Origin: Chrysochromulina parva
Lineage: Eukaryota; Haptophyta; Prymnesiales; Chrysochromulinaceae
Length of the DNA stretch: 22,486 nucleotides
Assembly (NCBI GenBank): GCA_002887195.1
Contig: PJAB01000657.1
Coordinates: 1-22,486, forward strand
Direction: 5' to 3'
Part shown: positions 8,366 to 16,759 of the stretch, in pieces
Layout: each line of letters begins with the position of its first letter
Numbering within the stretch: the first letter of the stretch is position 1
Notes under the pieces: model-generated
Databases searched by the model: none
What the model was told of the DNA's origin: nothing
The model's input: the letters and a program-made list of their open reading frames with translations, nothing else
Program-made: the position numbers and the translations under genes

Positions 8366-9727
8366 TCAAAAGTTGGTGTCTCCGCAGCCGACGTCCTGGC
8401 GGCGGGAGTTGTGGTGCGGCTTGTGCGCCCACTCTTGGTGCTCGGTCGGCTTCGGTTCCACCGGCTTTGAGAGCGGTCGGGCAGCGGTGTCGGCAAAGGA
8501 GTTGGCCTCCATGCGCTCCTTGGACGTTTTGGCCACCGGCGAAACAGGGTCGTTTAGGCGGAAGCCGTCAGAAGCAGACGGCCTGCCGCGCGTGAGTGAG
8601 CTGCCTACGCAGCTAACGCTCTTTTTGGGAGTTGTCACGATGAACTCGAGCGCCGCAGCCGCTGCTTGCGCCGCACTGAGCACGCCGGCTTGCTCCTCGG
8701 ACGCAGCAAGAGGTCGAGGAGGCGGCGGGGGCACCTTGCGGTCGAAGAAGGACGTGAGCGCTTGCCTTTGGTCCTCGTCGAGCCGCAGAAGGCCGCGGCG
8801 TCTCTCCACGAGCTCAAGTGCCATTGCCGCGCTCATCTGTGTGCGCCACGAGAGCACACGCCGCGCACACGCACACGTGCAGCCCTCAGCAACACAATCC
8901 CAGGACAACGCCTTGGGAGAGTGCCCGGTACAACGCCTCGGCCGAGTGCCCGGGACAACGCCTCTGGGGTGTGCTGCCGCGAGGCGTTGTCCCGGACACC
9001 CACGAGTGTGCCCGGTACGACGCCTCGGCCGTGTGCCGCGTGCGTCGGCTCCCTCGAGGGCATGGGTGGCGCAAGGCACGCACCCTCGAGCAGTCGAGCG
9101 TCGCGAGCACAGCGGCGCATGCGGCGGCGGCCAGGCCGTTTCCCGATGTCGAGCAGACGTAGCACGCTCCGTCGGATGTCGAACGAGCAAAGGCCCCGAG
9201 TGACGCAAGCTGTTCCTTCAGGTCTCCTGCGGGGGTTATGGGGTGAGTGGGCACGCCCGTGGTCGTGGAGATCGCGTGCCACGTGAAATCCGAGTCCGTG
9301 ATGACGACGACACTTCGGATGCCCAGCATAGCGAATGCGAGGGTAGACTCGCATGCGCCCATCTCCCCCAGGAAGAGCTTGCCACTGACGACCTCGGTCA
9401 TGTCGATGGATTCGAGATCTTGGTGGACGGCATTGCAGAGGTCGACGGAGTCGACGTCCAGGAGCGGCGCGCACATGTGCGTGCCACTGTTCACGAGGGT
9501 CGCGCACGTGCACCAGAACTCAAAGTCGCCGTCCGAGGGCTGCGAGCGATGGGTGCGATCAGCGCGCTGATGGGAGGAGACAGACATGTGCTGTTGTGCT
9601 GGGAAGAGGGCGTCGCGCTCACCGGCAGCTTGAACCCATCGCCAACCAGGTAGCACACTTCGTTCAGCTTGGCAGCGAGCGCATGCAGACGGCGCGGGGC
9701 CCACTCGCGGAAGAAGTTGGTGCACAT
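8366..9727 (-). CDS. Dual-specificity-phosphatase-like protein, probably catalytically dead; two introns
   Basis: Exons 9727-9623, 9539-9084 and 8836-8366 give 343 residues. Both introns are phase 0 (GTGAGC...TCGCAG, 83 nt; GTGCGT...CACAG, 247 nt). The DSP outline is visible: SGKLFLGEMGA (about 87-97, compare LYLGS), a LGIRSVVVITD strand, then CYVCSTSGNGLAAAAC at the P-loop, followed by helices ending in MALELVERRRGLLRL, which rejoin cleanly only after splicing. The HCx5R signature is degraded: Val replaces His before Cys164, and Gly170 replaces the essential Arg. A pseudophosphatase that binds but does not cleave phospho-ligands is the best reading. The C-terminal 130 residues are Pro/Ser/Lys-rich and probably disordered. 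The true start could be upstream, since the frame is open for 14 more codons. Confidence 0.6.
8903..9030. repeat. Intronic repeat cluster with internal inverted pair
   Basis: Within the second phosphatase-gene intron (8837-9083) the core GTGCCCGG(T/G)ACAACGCCTC occurs as direct, slightly diverged or partial copies near 8903, 8920, 8946 and 9007. One copy is inverted at 8981-8995. The inverted copy and the preceding direct copy form a perfect 15-bp hairpin (8950-8964 with 8981-8995, 16-nt loop). Confidence 0.8.
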
Positions 9728-9874
9728 CCGTCCGCGAGGTCGGAGGTTGGCAAATTTGCCGCACGGTCATTTTGACGATTGAAGTTCCGTCCATTTTAGC
9801 ACATGAACGAATCCCAAGTTTATGGAATCGGACCCAAATGCAGCCACTTAACTTTCTACGACGCATCGGGTCTC

Positions 9875-12730
9875 TCAAACGATCGTCCCAGTCTCCGCCG
9901 TCGTCGTCTTGCGCACGACTTCGAGCTTGCCCGTCTGTCGATTCACTGCAACCTCGAGGTCGGCCTGTTCGAGCACCCCCGGGTTGGCCACGGAGCACGG
10001 GGCTCTCTCGATCTGCGCGAGGAACTCGCGGTTGGCCTGGCTATTCTCGGTCAGGTTGCGGATGGCGAACACAGCCCACTCCTTGATGTTTGGATTGGCT
10101 TCATCTAACTGACAGCGCTGCAGTACGGTGAAGAGCCCGCCGAGTTCCCGCACTCGATCCCGGACTGCGACCGAGCCGTGCGCCATGAACGCGATCAGGC
10201 GGATGGCCTCCTGCTCCATCGAATGGGTTGGCACCGCCAGGGCAGCCGCCGCCTTGGCAGCACTGCTCTTGCTGGGCGACATCATGGGCGGCTGCCAGAC
10301 GGCCATTTGAGCGAGTGCGCGAAGGAGAGGCTCGAGGACGTCGATGGTAGGGTCGGGGGCGGGGGAGGTGGCGTCGTCCGCCGCATCGCCGGCCGCCTCC
10401 GTTCCCTCGGACGGCGCTCTGAACGCTGCCACATCGCCAATCTCGACGGCGGGAGGTCCAAACGGTGCCTCCTTCTGCATCGCAAGGTCGCCTGCCACCC
10501 GTAGCAAGCACACGAGCTCGCAGCAGCGGGCGGGAGGCGTGGTCGAGCACGGTGCGTCCGGGGCGTGCAACCACCATGCCTTCCGCCCCGCCTGGTGCAA
10601 CAGGCGTGTGAGCCGGCACGCCAGGGCGCGCCGCCACGGCCCACCCATCATTCCACACGTCTCGCCTTTATCGTCGCAGGCCGCCTCAACTGCATCGCAC
10701 AGCGTGGCCACATGATTGAGCGTCGCCGTGTGAGCCCAGGCCGCCGGCGCTGTCTTGGCCACACGCGTCGTACCGGGCGCTCGTGCTCCCTCAGTCGCCT
10801 CCGTGCCGCCATGCGCCGCCTCCTCGGGCACCTCGGCGGCGGGCTGGGCGATCTCGTCGCGATCTCGGCCGATCTCGTTACGATCTCGGCCGATCTCGGT
10901 CACCTCATCGGCCACCTCGTCGGCTGCACTCGGAAACCCATCAAGCTCGTACGCGCATGCAAAGGCGTCGAGCAGCAGACCTGACGTGATGAGCTCCCTC
11001 ACCAAAAGCAAGCTCCACGAAACATCAGCTCCCATTCCTGGGTAGGCGCCGTGGTGGGCGCCCACGCTGCAGCTGCCGCCGCCGCCGCTGCTGCCGCTGC
11101 TGCTGCCGCCGCTACCGCCGCCGCTGCCGCCGCTGCTGCCGCCACCGCTGCTGCCGCCGCTGCTGCCGCCGCCGCTGCCGCCACCTCTGCCGCCTCTGCC
11201 ACTTGCACCGCTTTGAGCTTCGGCTTGCACGACGTAGAGAGCGGCGCTAAGCCAGTGAGGCTGTGGCCCTCCCCACACATCGTCCATCGCCTTGCCCGCC
11301 GCGCGCGATCCGCCCAGCACGGCGCGATCCAGCTGTCCGCGTCCAAAGACGAGCTGGCGCAGCCGCCGGCCGTGATTGCGGCTGCAATTGAAGAGGAGCA
11401 TCACTCCGATCGAGACGAGATCATGGCGAGCCGATCCGAGTAGCGTCCCCAGTAACTGTCCGTCACGCCAAAGCGCCGCCTGCGTCTCCGCCTGGCCGAC
11501 GGCGATGTTGGCGGCGAGTTGTGCGGCGGCGCGCGCACACTCGTCCAGCCCAGGAGCGCTGTGTTGGGCATGTAGCATGGCCAAGGGAAGGGCGGAGCTC
11601 GCCATCAACAGCCTTGTGATGCCCATGAGCGTGCCATTCGAGGCTAGGGCCAGCTGCACCGCCGGCTGCGAAGCGCAGGAGTTGCGCAGCACACGGCACA
11701 CGAGGGTCGTCGCGCGGAGCACTGTGGGGACTGAGTCCACTGAGGGGACTGGGAGCACTGTGGGGATTTGGTCCACAGTGGGGACTGGGAGCACTGTGGG
11801 GATTTGGTCCACAGTGGGGACTGGGAGCACTGTGGGGATTTGGTCCACTGCCGCCGCCCGCTCTGGCGGCTCTGACGTGGCTGCCATCCCGGAAACAGCG
11901 GTGCCGGCCGAATGTGAGCCACAGGCCGTCGCGGCGGCAGCGAGAACGCCGCCGACGAGGGGGGCGAGCGATAATCCGAGACCCTTGCGAGCCATCAGGT
12001 CAGCCCGGGTCAGTTCAACTGCAACGGGGAGCACCTCGGCGATCCGAGTCCACTCGCGTGCGATGAGCAGCGCGCACGCTGATGGAGTCGCGGCGGCAAC
12101 GGCAGCGGTGGCAGCCTCGGCAAGCTCTGGGAACAACGTTGCTAACGCGTTGACGGCGTCCGCAGCCACGCGCTCGACGGGCGCCGTGCCATCGACCTCG
12201 CACAGCGGCGGACCACTCGCCCGCTCGCTTGCCTCGCGGAGCTGAGCGAGCGCTGGAACCGTGTACTGCAGGTAGCCTGGCCACACGCACCGGTGAAAGT
12301 AGTGCACGAGGCCCTCGTTCTCGTGAGGCGTGCGCACGCTGCGTGCCAATCGACGAGCAAGACACGTCTGCTGGTCCACTGTCAGAAAGAGCACGGCATC
12401 GACGAGCGACATGAGCTCGGAGTCTTGCAGGACCATGAAACCCTCGATGATGATGAGCGCGGATGCCGCGCCATCGCCGGTCTGGCACGTGAGAACCTGC
12501 CGGCGCGCGCGCGAGAGTTTGCTCCGCACCGCCGGCAAGTCGATGGCGCCCGGGTGGTCCTTATTTTCATCTGTCCAGTAGCTCGCCATCTTTGGCCCCA
12601 GAAAATAGTCATCGCCGTGGAGCAGCGTTACTGACCAGCCTTCAGCCTCGACCACACATTTGAGGAGACCAGCCAGCGTCGATTTGCCCGAGCCCGATGG
12701 GCCGGACAACGCAAGAACCTTTGTCGGCAT
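9875..12730 (-). CDS. Nicotinamide riboside kinase-like / ataxin-10-like fusion protein
   Basis: One uninterrupted 951-codon frame starts at an ATG. Residues 1-200 look like a P-loop nucleoside kinase: Walker A GPSGSGKS (10-17), then DDYF, IIIEGF, FLTV and HRCVWPGYLQY. The order and the WPxYxxY signature match NRK1, which phosphorylates nicotinamide riboside to NMN in NAD+ salvage. Residues from about 345 onward match ataxin-10: CRVLRNSCA, LAANIAVGQ, VSIGVMLLFNCS, and near 880-915 VRELGG and IKEWAVFAIRNLTENS, the conserved C-terminal ARM-like domain. Between and within these lie a 12-residue VDQIPTVLPVPT repeat, a Gly/Ser-rich stretch of about 45 residues and an EIGRDR repeat, which act as flexible linkers. 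It could instead be uridine-kinase-like at the N-terminus. The fusion is real at the level of this genomic frame; expression is unverified. Confidence 0.85.
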   Translation of the reverse strand: MPTKVLALSGPSGSGKSTLAGLLKCVVEAEGWSVTLLHGDDYFLGPKMASYWTDENKDHPGAIDLPAVRSKLSRARRQVLTCQTGDGAASALIIIEGFMVLQDSELMSLVDAVLFLTVDQQTCLARRLARSVRTPHENEGLVHYFHRCVWPGYLQYTVPALAQLREASERASGPPLCEVDGTAPVERVAADAVNALATLFPELAEAATAAVAAATPSACALLIAREWTRIAEVLPVAVELTRADLMARKGLGLSLAPLVGGVLAAAATACGSHSAGTAVSGMAATSEPPERAAAVDQIPTVLPVPTVDQIPTVLPVPTVDQIPTVLPVPSVDSVPTVLRATTLVCRVLRNSCASQPAVQLALASNGTLMGITRLLMASSALPLAMLHAQHSAPGLDECARAAAQLAANIAVGQAETQAALWRDGQLLGTLLGSARHDLVSIGVMLLFNCSRNHGRRLRQLVFGRGQLDRAVLGGSRAAGKAMDDVWGGPQPHWLSAALYVVQAEAQSGASGRGGRGGGSGGGSSGGSSGGGSSGGSGGGSGGSSSGSSGGGGSCSVGAHHGAYPGMGADVSWSLLLVRELITSGLLLDAFACAYELDGFPSAADEVADEVTEIGRDRNEIGRDRDEIAQPAAEVPEEAAHGGTEATEGARAPGTTRVAKTAPAAWAHTATLNHVATLCDAVEAACDDKGETCGMMGGPWRRALACRLTRLLHQAGRKAWWLHAPDAPCSTTPPARCCELVCLLRVAGDLAMQKEAPFGPPAVEIGDVAAFRAPSEGTEAAGDAADDATSPAPDPTIDVLEPLLRALAQMAVWQPPMMSPSKSSAAKAAAALAVPTHSMEQEAIRLIAFMAHGSVAVRDRVRELGGLFTVLQRCQLDEANPNIKEWAVFAIRNLTENSQANREFLAQIERAPCSVANPGVLEQADLEVAVNRQTGKLEVVRKTTTAETGTIV
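11060..11210 (-). repeat. GCC/GCT-type repeat encoding a Gly/Ser-rich linker
   Basis: Plus-strand GCCGCCGCTGCT-like triplets read on the minus strand as about 45 Gly and Ser residues inside the ataxin-10-like half. The phase is maintained, so length changes by triplets would be tolerated. A matching plus-strand poly-Ala frame is only the antisense shadow. Confidence 0.85.
11717..11850 (-). repeat. 36-bp coding tandem repeat (3.7 copies)
   Basis: Units start at 11717, 11753, 11789 and 11825. The second and third are identical and the first is diverged. Each encodes 12 residues (VDQIPTVLPVPT-like) between the kinase and the ataxin-10 domains. The identity of the central units suggests recent expansion or ongoing homogenisation. 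Confidence 0.9.
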
Positions 12731-12943
12731 GCGACCGCGTGGACTGTGAATATCGATTGCCTGTGAATTTCAATGTGAGGTTGTTTCTGGTGTGATGTTG
12801 TGAATGATGTGGTGAATGACGAAGCAGGCACAGAGTTGGCGCAAGAGTGGAATAATAATAATTTTGCTCGGCGTGAATGAGAAAAGCCGGAGTGTCATGC
12901 TTCAACCGGGCGCGGGCAAAGGCGGGATTGGAGGAGCGACGTC

Positions 12944-13900
12944 CTAATCAGGGTCTGGAGCCTGGAGCACTGGAGGAGCGACGCCCGCGGAGCACTCGCT
13001 GCACGAGGGACAGCCAATCGGATCCTTCCAAACCGCATCGTGAAAGCTGAAGCAGTCGCCGTCTTCACACTCCTGCTTGGGACGATCGAGGGTCGAGTAG
13101 TAGTAAAAGGCGATCGAGCGCCGGAGGCGATTCTGCGGCAGCGCGTCCATGGGCGCTGGATGCCCATGCAGGGAGAAGTCGGTCGACGAGAAAGCGACGA
13201 AACGCCCGAAGGAGGGCAGGATTCGTTTGTGACACGTGGACATGTTTCGAGCCCAGAGCTCGAGGTGCCCATTGTAGTGGTCGGGCCAATCATCGTTCAG
13301 GTAGAAGAATACATTGACGCGGCGGTGCAGCCGGTGTGATCGGCCATCACTGTTCATGTTAGCACCCCTCTTGCAGTCGCCGTAGCGGCTTCCTCCACCG
13401 TCGGCCTCATCCAACCGGCGGCAGAGCATGAAGTTGAAGTCGTGATGCACCTTGAGGATCCCGCCGGATCCCGTGAGATGAACTCCGCTGCCCTGGTAGC
13501 CTGGATCCGGGATGAGCGGCCGAATGCCCGATAGACGCTCAAGGAACTTGACAAAGACTCTGGAGCGCAGCGCGGCGAAGAGTGCCCGTGTGTGCATGCC
13601 CATGCTATTATGGTGGATCTCGCTCTTGCGGAAATGCACATTCTTCTTGCGATAGCACACGGCGGCTCCTGGGACGCAGCCTGATTGCAGCATTTGCTCG
13701 GGGATCTCAGAGGCCACTGCGCGCACCACCTCCAGGGGCATCAGCGACTCAATCACCGTGTGCGGAAAGGGCAGCGCAGTCCGATATGCACCAACGTGAG
13801 CCGCCAGCAGTGCGTCCAAGTGTTGCCTATGGAAAGAGACATTCGGGAGGGCCCAGTCGCGAGAGCCCAGAGCGTGGATGCTGCTGGAGGGACTGGCCAT
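12944..13900 (-). CDS. 2-oxoglutarate/Fe(II)-dependent oxygenase, prolyl-hydroxylase-like
   Basis: This is a single-exon, 318-residue protein with an ATG start. The iron and cosubstrate ligands of the double-stranded beta-helix fold are present in order: HHDFN with His152 and Asp154 (HxD), then HGHPAP with His245 as the distal ligand, and RRSIAFYYYS with Arg261 to hold 2-oxoglutarate. VNVFFYLNDDWPDHYNGHLELW (split here only by function: strand and GGxLxxW-like turn) is typical of the P4H-type 2OG-FeII oxygenases that hydroxylate proline or similar side chains in proteins. A 30-residue Gly/Arg-rich insert (about 162-192) interrupts the fold between HxD and the next strand. The C-terminus has a Cys cluster (CPSCSEC, 297-303). 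No signal peptide is evident. Its substrate is unknown, and it has no functional link to its neighbours. Confidence 0.85.
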   Translation of the reverse strand: MASPSSSIHALGSRDWALPNVSFHRQHLDALLAAHVGAYRTALPFPHTVIESLMPLEVVRAVASEIPEQMLQSGCVPGAAVCYRKKNVHFRKSEIHHNSMGMHTRALFAALRSRVFVKFLERLSGIRPLIPDPGYQGSGVHLTGSGGILKVHHDFNFMLCRRLDEADGGGSRYGDCKRGANMNSDGRSHRLHRRVNVFFYLNDDWPDHYNGHLELWARNMSTCHKRILPSFGRFVAFSSTDFSLHGHPAPMDALPQNRLRRSIAFYYYSTLDRPKQECEDGDCFSFHDAVWKDPIGCPSCSECSAGVAPPVLQAPDPD

Positions 13901-14736
13901 TGCGGAATGACGTGGCCTCTCCCCTCTCTAGCACCCTACGACCGCCATAAGACCGCGTTCACAGGCACACAGGGCAGCCGGAGGGTATGCATTGTGAACG
14001 GGTCTAGTGGACCCAGAGGCTTATCAAGTACTGTACCAGTGAGGAGATAAAAGGGCCTGGGGGTCTTCGAGCTTTTGACGTCGAGCTTTTGACGTTTGGA
14101 AGCCTTGTATACCGGCCGGTCTTACGCGCCGGTCGGAGTCCGCAGTGCGCAGACCGCCCGCACCCCCCACCGTCCGGTGTGGCCACAAGGGTGGGTCCGT
14201 CAATGTATGTCAAGACCGATACCGTGATGTGCTCTTGTGAGAGTCCAACAGGGAGCCACGCCCCCTTTTCTGCACAGCACAGCACCCCTCTCTTTCCACG
14301 ACCAAGGGTCGAACGCTCACGGGCCAACCACGATCGGTTCTCGCTTCCGGGAGCGTTGGAGCACACCACATGGAGCACACACTTGTCACTTCTCTACAAG
14401 GTGGACGGCAGCCGCCGACGGTGCCGCTAGAAAATGTCCTCGCGGGGCCAACCATACCTTGAGACTCCAAATCAGGCAGCTCGAGACTCGAGCTTCCAAT
14501 CGGGGCGTCGGGAGCTTCTCGGGTCCGAGTGGCCTAATATGGAGGAGCGTCTCGGGCTGCCGCCTTCGGTCGAAGCGATCCGATCCCCGAGGGAGGACAA
14601 GGCGACAGGGATCAGGGGCGGTCCACGTGCTGCCGACCATGCCTGTGGCGAAAGTGAATCGCACGTTGGGTACCGGGGCCGTGCGTACGTTTGGGCCTCT
14701 GTGAATTGGCCGCTGTGAATCGCACGTTGGGGCCTC
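13901..14736. other. Intergenic region: oxygenase promoter and transporter 3' end
   Basis: No gene is found. It holds a perfect 14-bp tandem duplication (CGAGCTTTTGACGT at 14068 and 14082), an ACCGGCCGGT palindrome near 14111, and a 17-bp duplicate (GTGAATCGCACGTTGGG at 14654 and 14715, period 61). The second copy ends close to the transporter stop. Confidence 0.6.
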
Positions 14737-16258
14737 TCAGTGGCCAATGCCGGCGCCAAAAAAGATGAGGTAGAGCGAGACGGGCATCATGACGGACCCT
14801 ACGATGAGGGGAGAGGTGAGGTGTGGAGGAGGTCGATACGGCAAGGGAGGCAAGGGAGGCATGGAGTACGCGCGCGCACGATTGGAGAGAGCACGCGATG
14901 AGAGGGCGAAGGAGGTGAGAGAAGAGAGTGGCAGGGCACGGGTGCGGGAAGGGCGTACCGATGCAGAGCAGCGCTAGCCCGACCCAACGCTGCGGTCCCT
15001 CCAAGAGAATGAAGGAGGAGGCGCCAGGCACAATGTAAGAGATCATCGTCGATCCCGTCGCGCCGACCACCGAGAGCACCAGGCCAAGGTCATGAACCGC
15101 GATCGCTACGCAGCCCGTGAACAGGATGACGAAACTCGTGATCCAGCGCATCAGCTTCTCGCCCTCGGGCGTGTTCGGGTTCTTGAGGTCCTCGAGCAGC
15201 GTCCCTTGGGCACCACGCGCGACCCCAACAATCGTGGTCAGACACTTGCGGGCCGGGTGGGCCTGCAGCGGGTAGCACGCGGTGACGACGAGCGAGATGG
15301 CAATGCGAGCCACGGCGACCACATAGCTCTCTGGGTACGAGACGAGCACGTTCTTGGTCACGAGGTTGCCAAAGGTGTAGTACCCTGCACTGCCCAGCAC
15401 CATGTACACGCAGAACGCCAGGCCGACCGCCTGGAAAACGATCCGGATGATCTTGTCGGGATTCTTGCCCTGAGGATCGGGCACGAATTTGCCATCGGAG
15501 GCCGCGCGGTGCAGGTCATTCCCAATCTCGAAGATGTTCTGGTGGCACGTGTACGAGAAGACAAACAAAGGGAGGGCGCGGATGATCGTGATCGGCTCCG
15601 TCACCAGCTCGATCTTGCCCCTGCACGGGCCATCCTCGGGCAGAATGTGATCGGCGCAAGGGTCGAATACCTTGAACGCGAAGAGCGTGATCAAGAAGAC
15701 GATGCACAGCACGCAGGAGAGCGCGATCAGCGAGAAGGGCTTCAAGGAACTGATGTCTTTCATACACGCGAGTGAGCCGCCGATGCACAGGGCCCAGAGA
15801 CTCCATACGGTACGGTTGAGCAACATGCCCACCACGCCGAAGGATTCGAGCGCCTTGGGGATCGAATCGCCGACGACAATCAGGTACGAGGTTGCCACGC
15901 CCAAGCACTTGATGGCGACAAAGCAGTCAATGACGGTGCCCACATTGGTCAAGCCAAGCTTGTTGCCAGCCAAAGAGGCGACGTCGTAAAAGATCGGGAA
16001 TTGTTCGCGGCCAACCTTGTCGGCGCACCTCGAGAGCAGGATGAGTGCGGACATCGAGCACGTGGCAAAGAGCATCAGCATCAACGGGCCCAGGGCGAAG
16101 CCGCACGATGCAAAGGCAAACGGGAGCCCGAGCATGCCCGCGCCAAGAATGGTGTTTGCGAGCACGGCGGTCCCGGCTTCGACGGAGCCCTTCACTGGCT
16201 GCCCCTCGGTGCTCAGAAATGGCGCAGTATCGCGCTCATGTTTAGCCGTCGGCGACAT
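14737..16258 (-). CDS. Amino-acid transporter, AAAP family (SLC38/AVT6-like), one intron
   Basis: Exons 16258-14959 and 14798-14737 give 453 residues; the intron (GTACGC...TCGTAG, 160 nt) splits a Gly codon and rejoins LLCIG to SVMMPVSLYLIFFGAG, completing the last membrane helix. Start: the first ATG; the frame upstream opens only from TTG. The N-terminal family signature ANTILGAGMLGLPFA (about 34-48) and FSYTCHQNIFEIGN in the middle are characteristic of AAAP carriers of neutral or basic amino acids, coupled to H+ or Na+. About eleven hydrophobic helices can be traced, with a larger hydrophilic loop around PDPQGKNPDK. Relatives work at the vacuole or plasma membrane, and the location here is not resolvable. 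Retaining the intron would replace the last helix by a low-complexity tail. Confidence 0.88.
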
Positions 16259-16759
16259 TCGTGGGACAACCGGCGGCGCGCGCGCGCGGGGTCTCCAAAA
16301 GCCGCGCGAAACCTTGCATCCAAACCTTGCACCAAACCTGGTCCAAAGCGTCAAGTCACAAACCCTTTTTGGGACGAGAACTTGATCCTTTTTCACGGGC
16401 AAACATTTGCACGTCCAGAGTTCACATGTAGACGTTCAAAACATTCCGTCTCTCTTCTCCCCCGCTCAGCGCAGACTGTGGCGTCTCTTCTGCCGGATGT
16501 CACCCTTCGAACTTTGGCACAGCTGTGCCATCGCCACCCATCCCGGCTGACCGCCGGCGCCACATAGTTCATAGCGTCCAGGGCTTCCACCTGCTGTGCG
16601 TACGTTCGCCACTCATGCAACCGCCTTTCCCGCGACCATGCCCTCCTCGACTCGCGCGCACGCGCCAGCCGCCGCCGCCGCCGCCGCCGCCCCATCACCT
16701 CCACCCTGCCAGCTCCTTCTGCGCGCACCACCCTGCTGCGCCCCGTCGCGCGCGCGCGC
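16259..16759. other. Intergenic: transporter promoter/5'UTR and polymerase 3' end
   Basis: No gene is supported. A pure CCG/GCC run lies around 16669-16692, and GCGCGCGC stretches occur at 16272-16282 and 16748-16758. Frames here are products of GC-rich composition. Confidence 0.6.

Noticed and set aside
9728..9998. Extension of the phosphatase-like frame upstream into the fusion gene
   Set aside because: That frame is in a different phase from the first exon and overlaps the end of the kinase/ataxin-10 coding region; composition is not protein-like.
11717..11850. 36-bp period suggested a CRISPR-like array
   Set aside because: Copies abut directly with no spacers, lie inside a coding frame of a eukaryotic gene, and are 12-codon multiples.
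11376..12245. A 289-codon plus-strand frame with TVGIWS repeats
   Set aside because: It is the antisense reading of the coding 36-bp repeat in the kinase/ataxin-10 fusion; no independent domain.
16259..16402. 48-residue N-terminal extension of the amino-acid transporter, possible transit peptide
   Set aside because: It begins with TTG, contains no ATG, and the family start region follows the ATG at 16258 directly.
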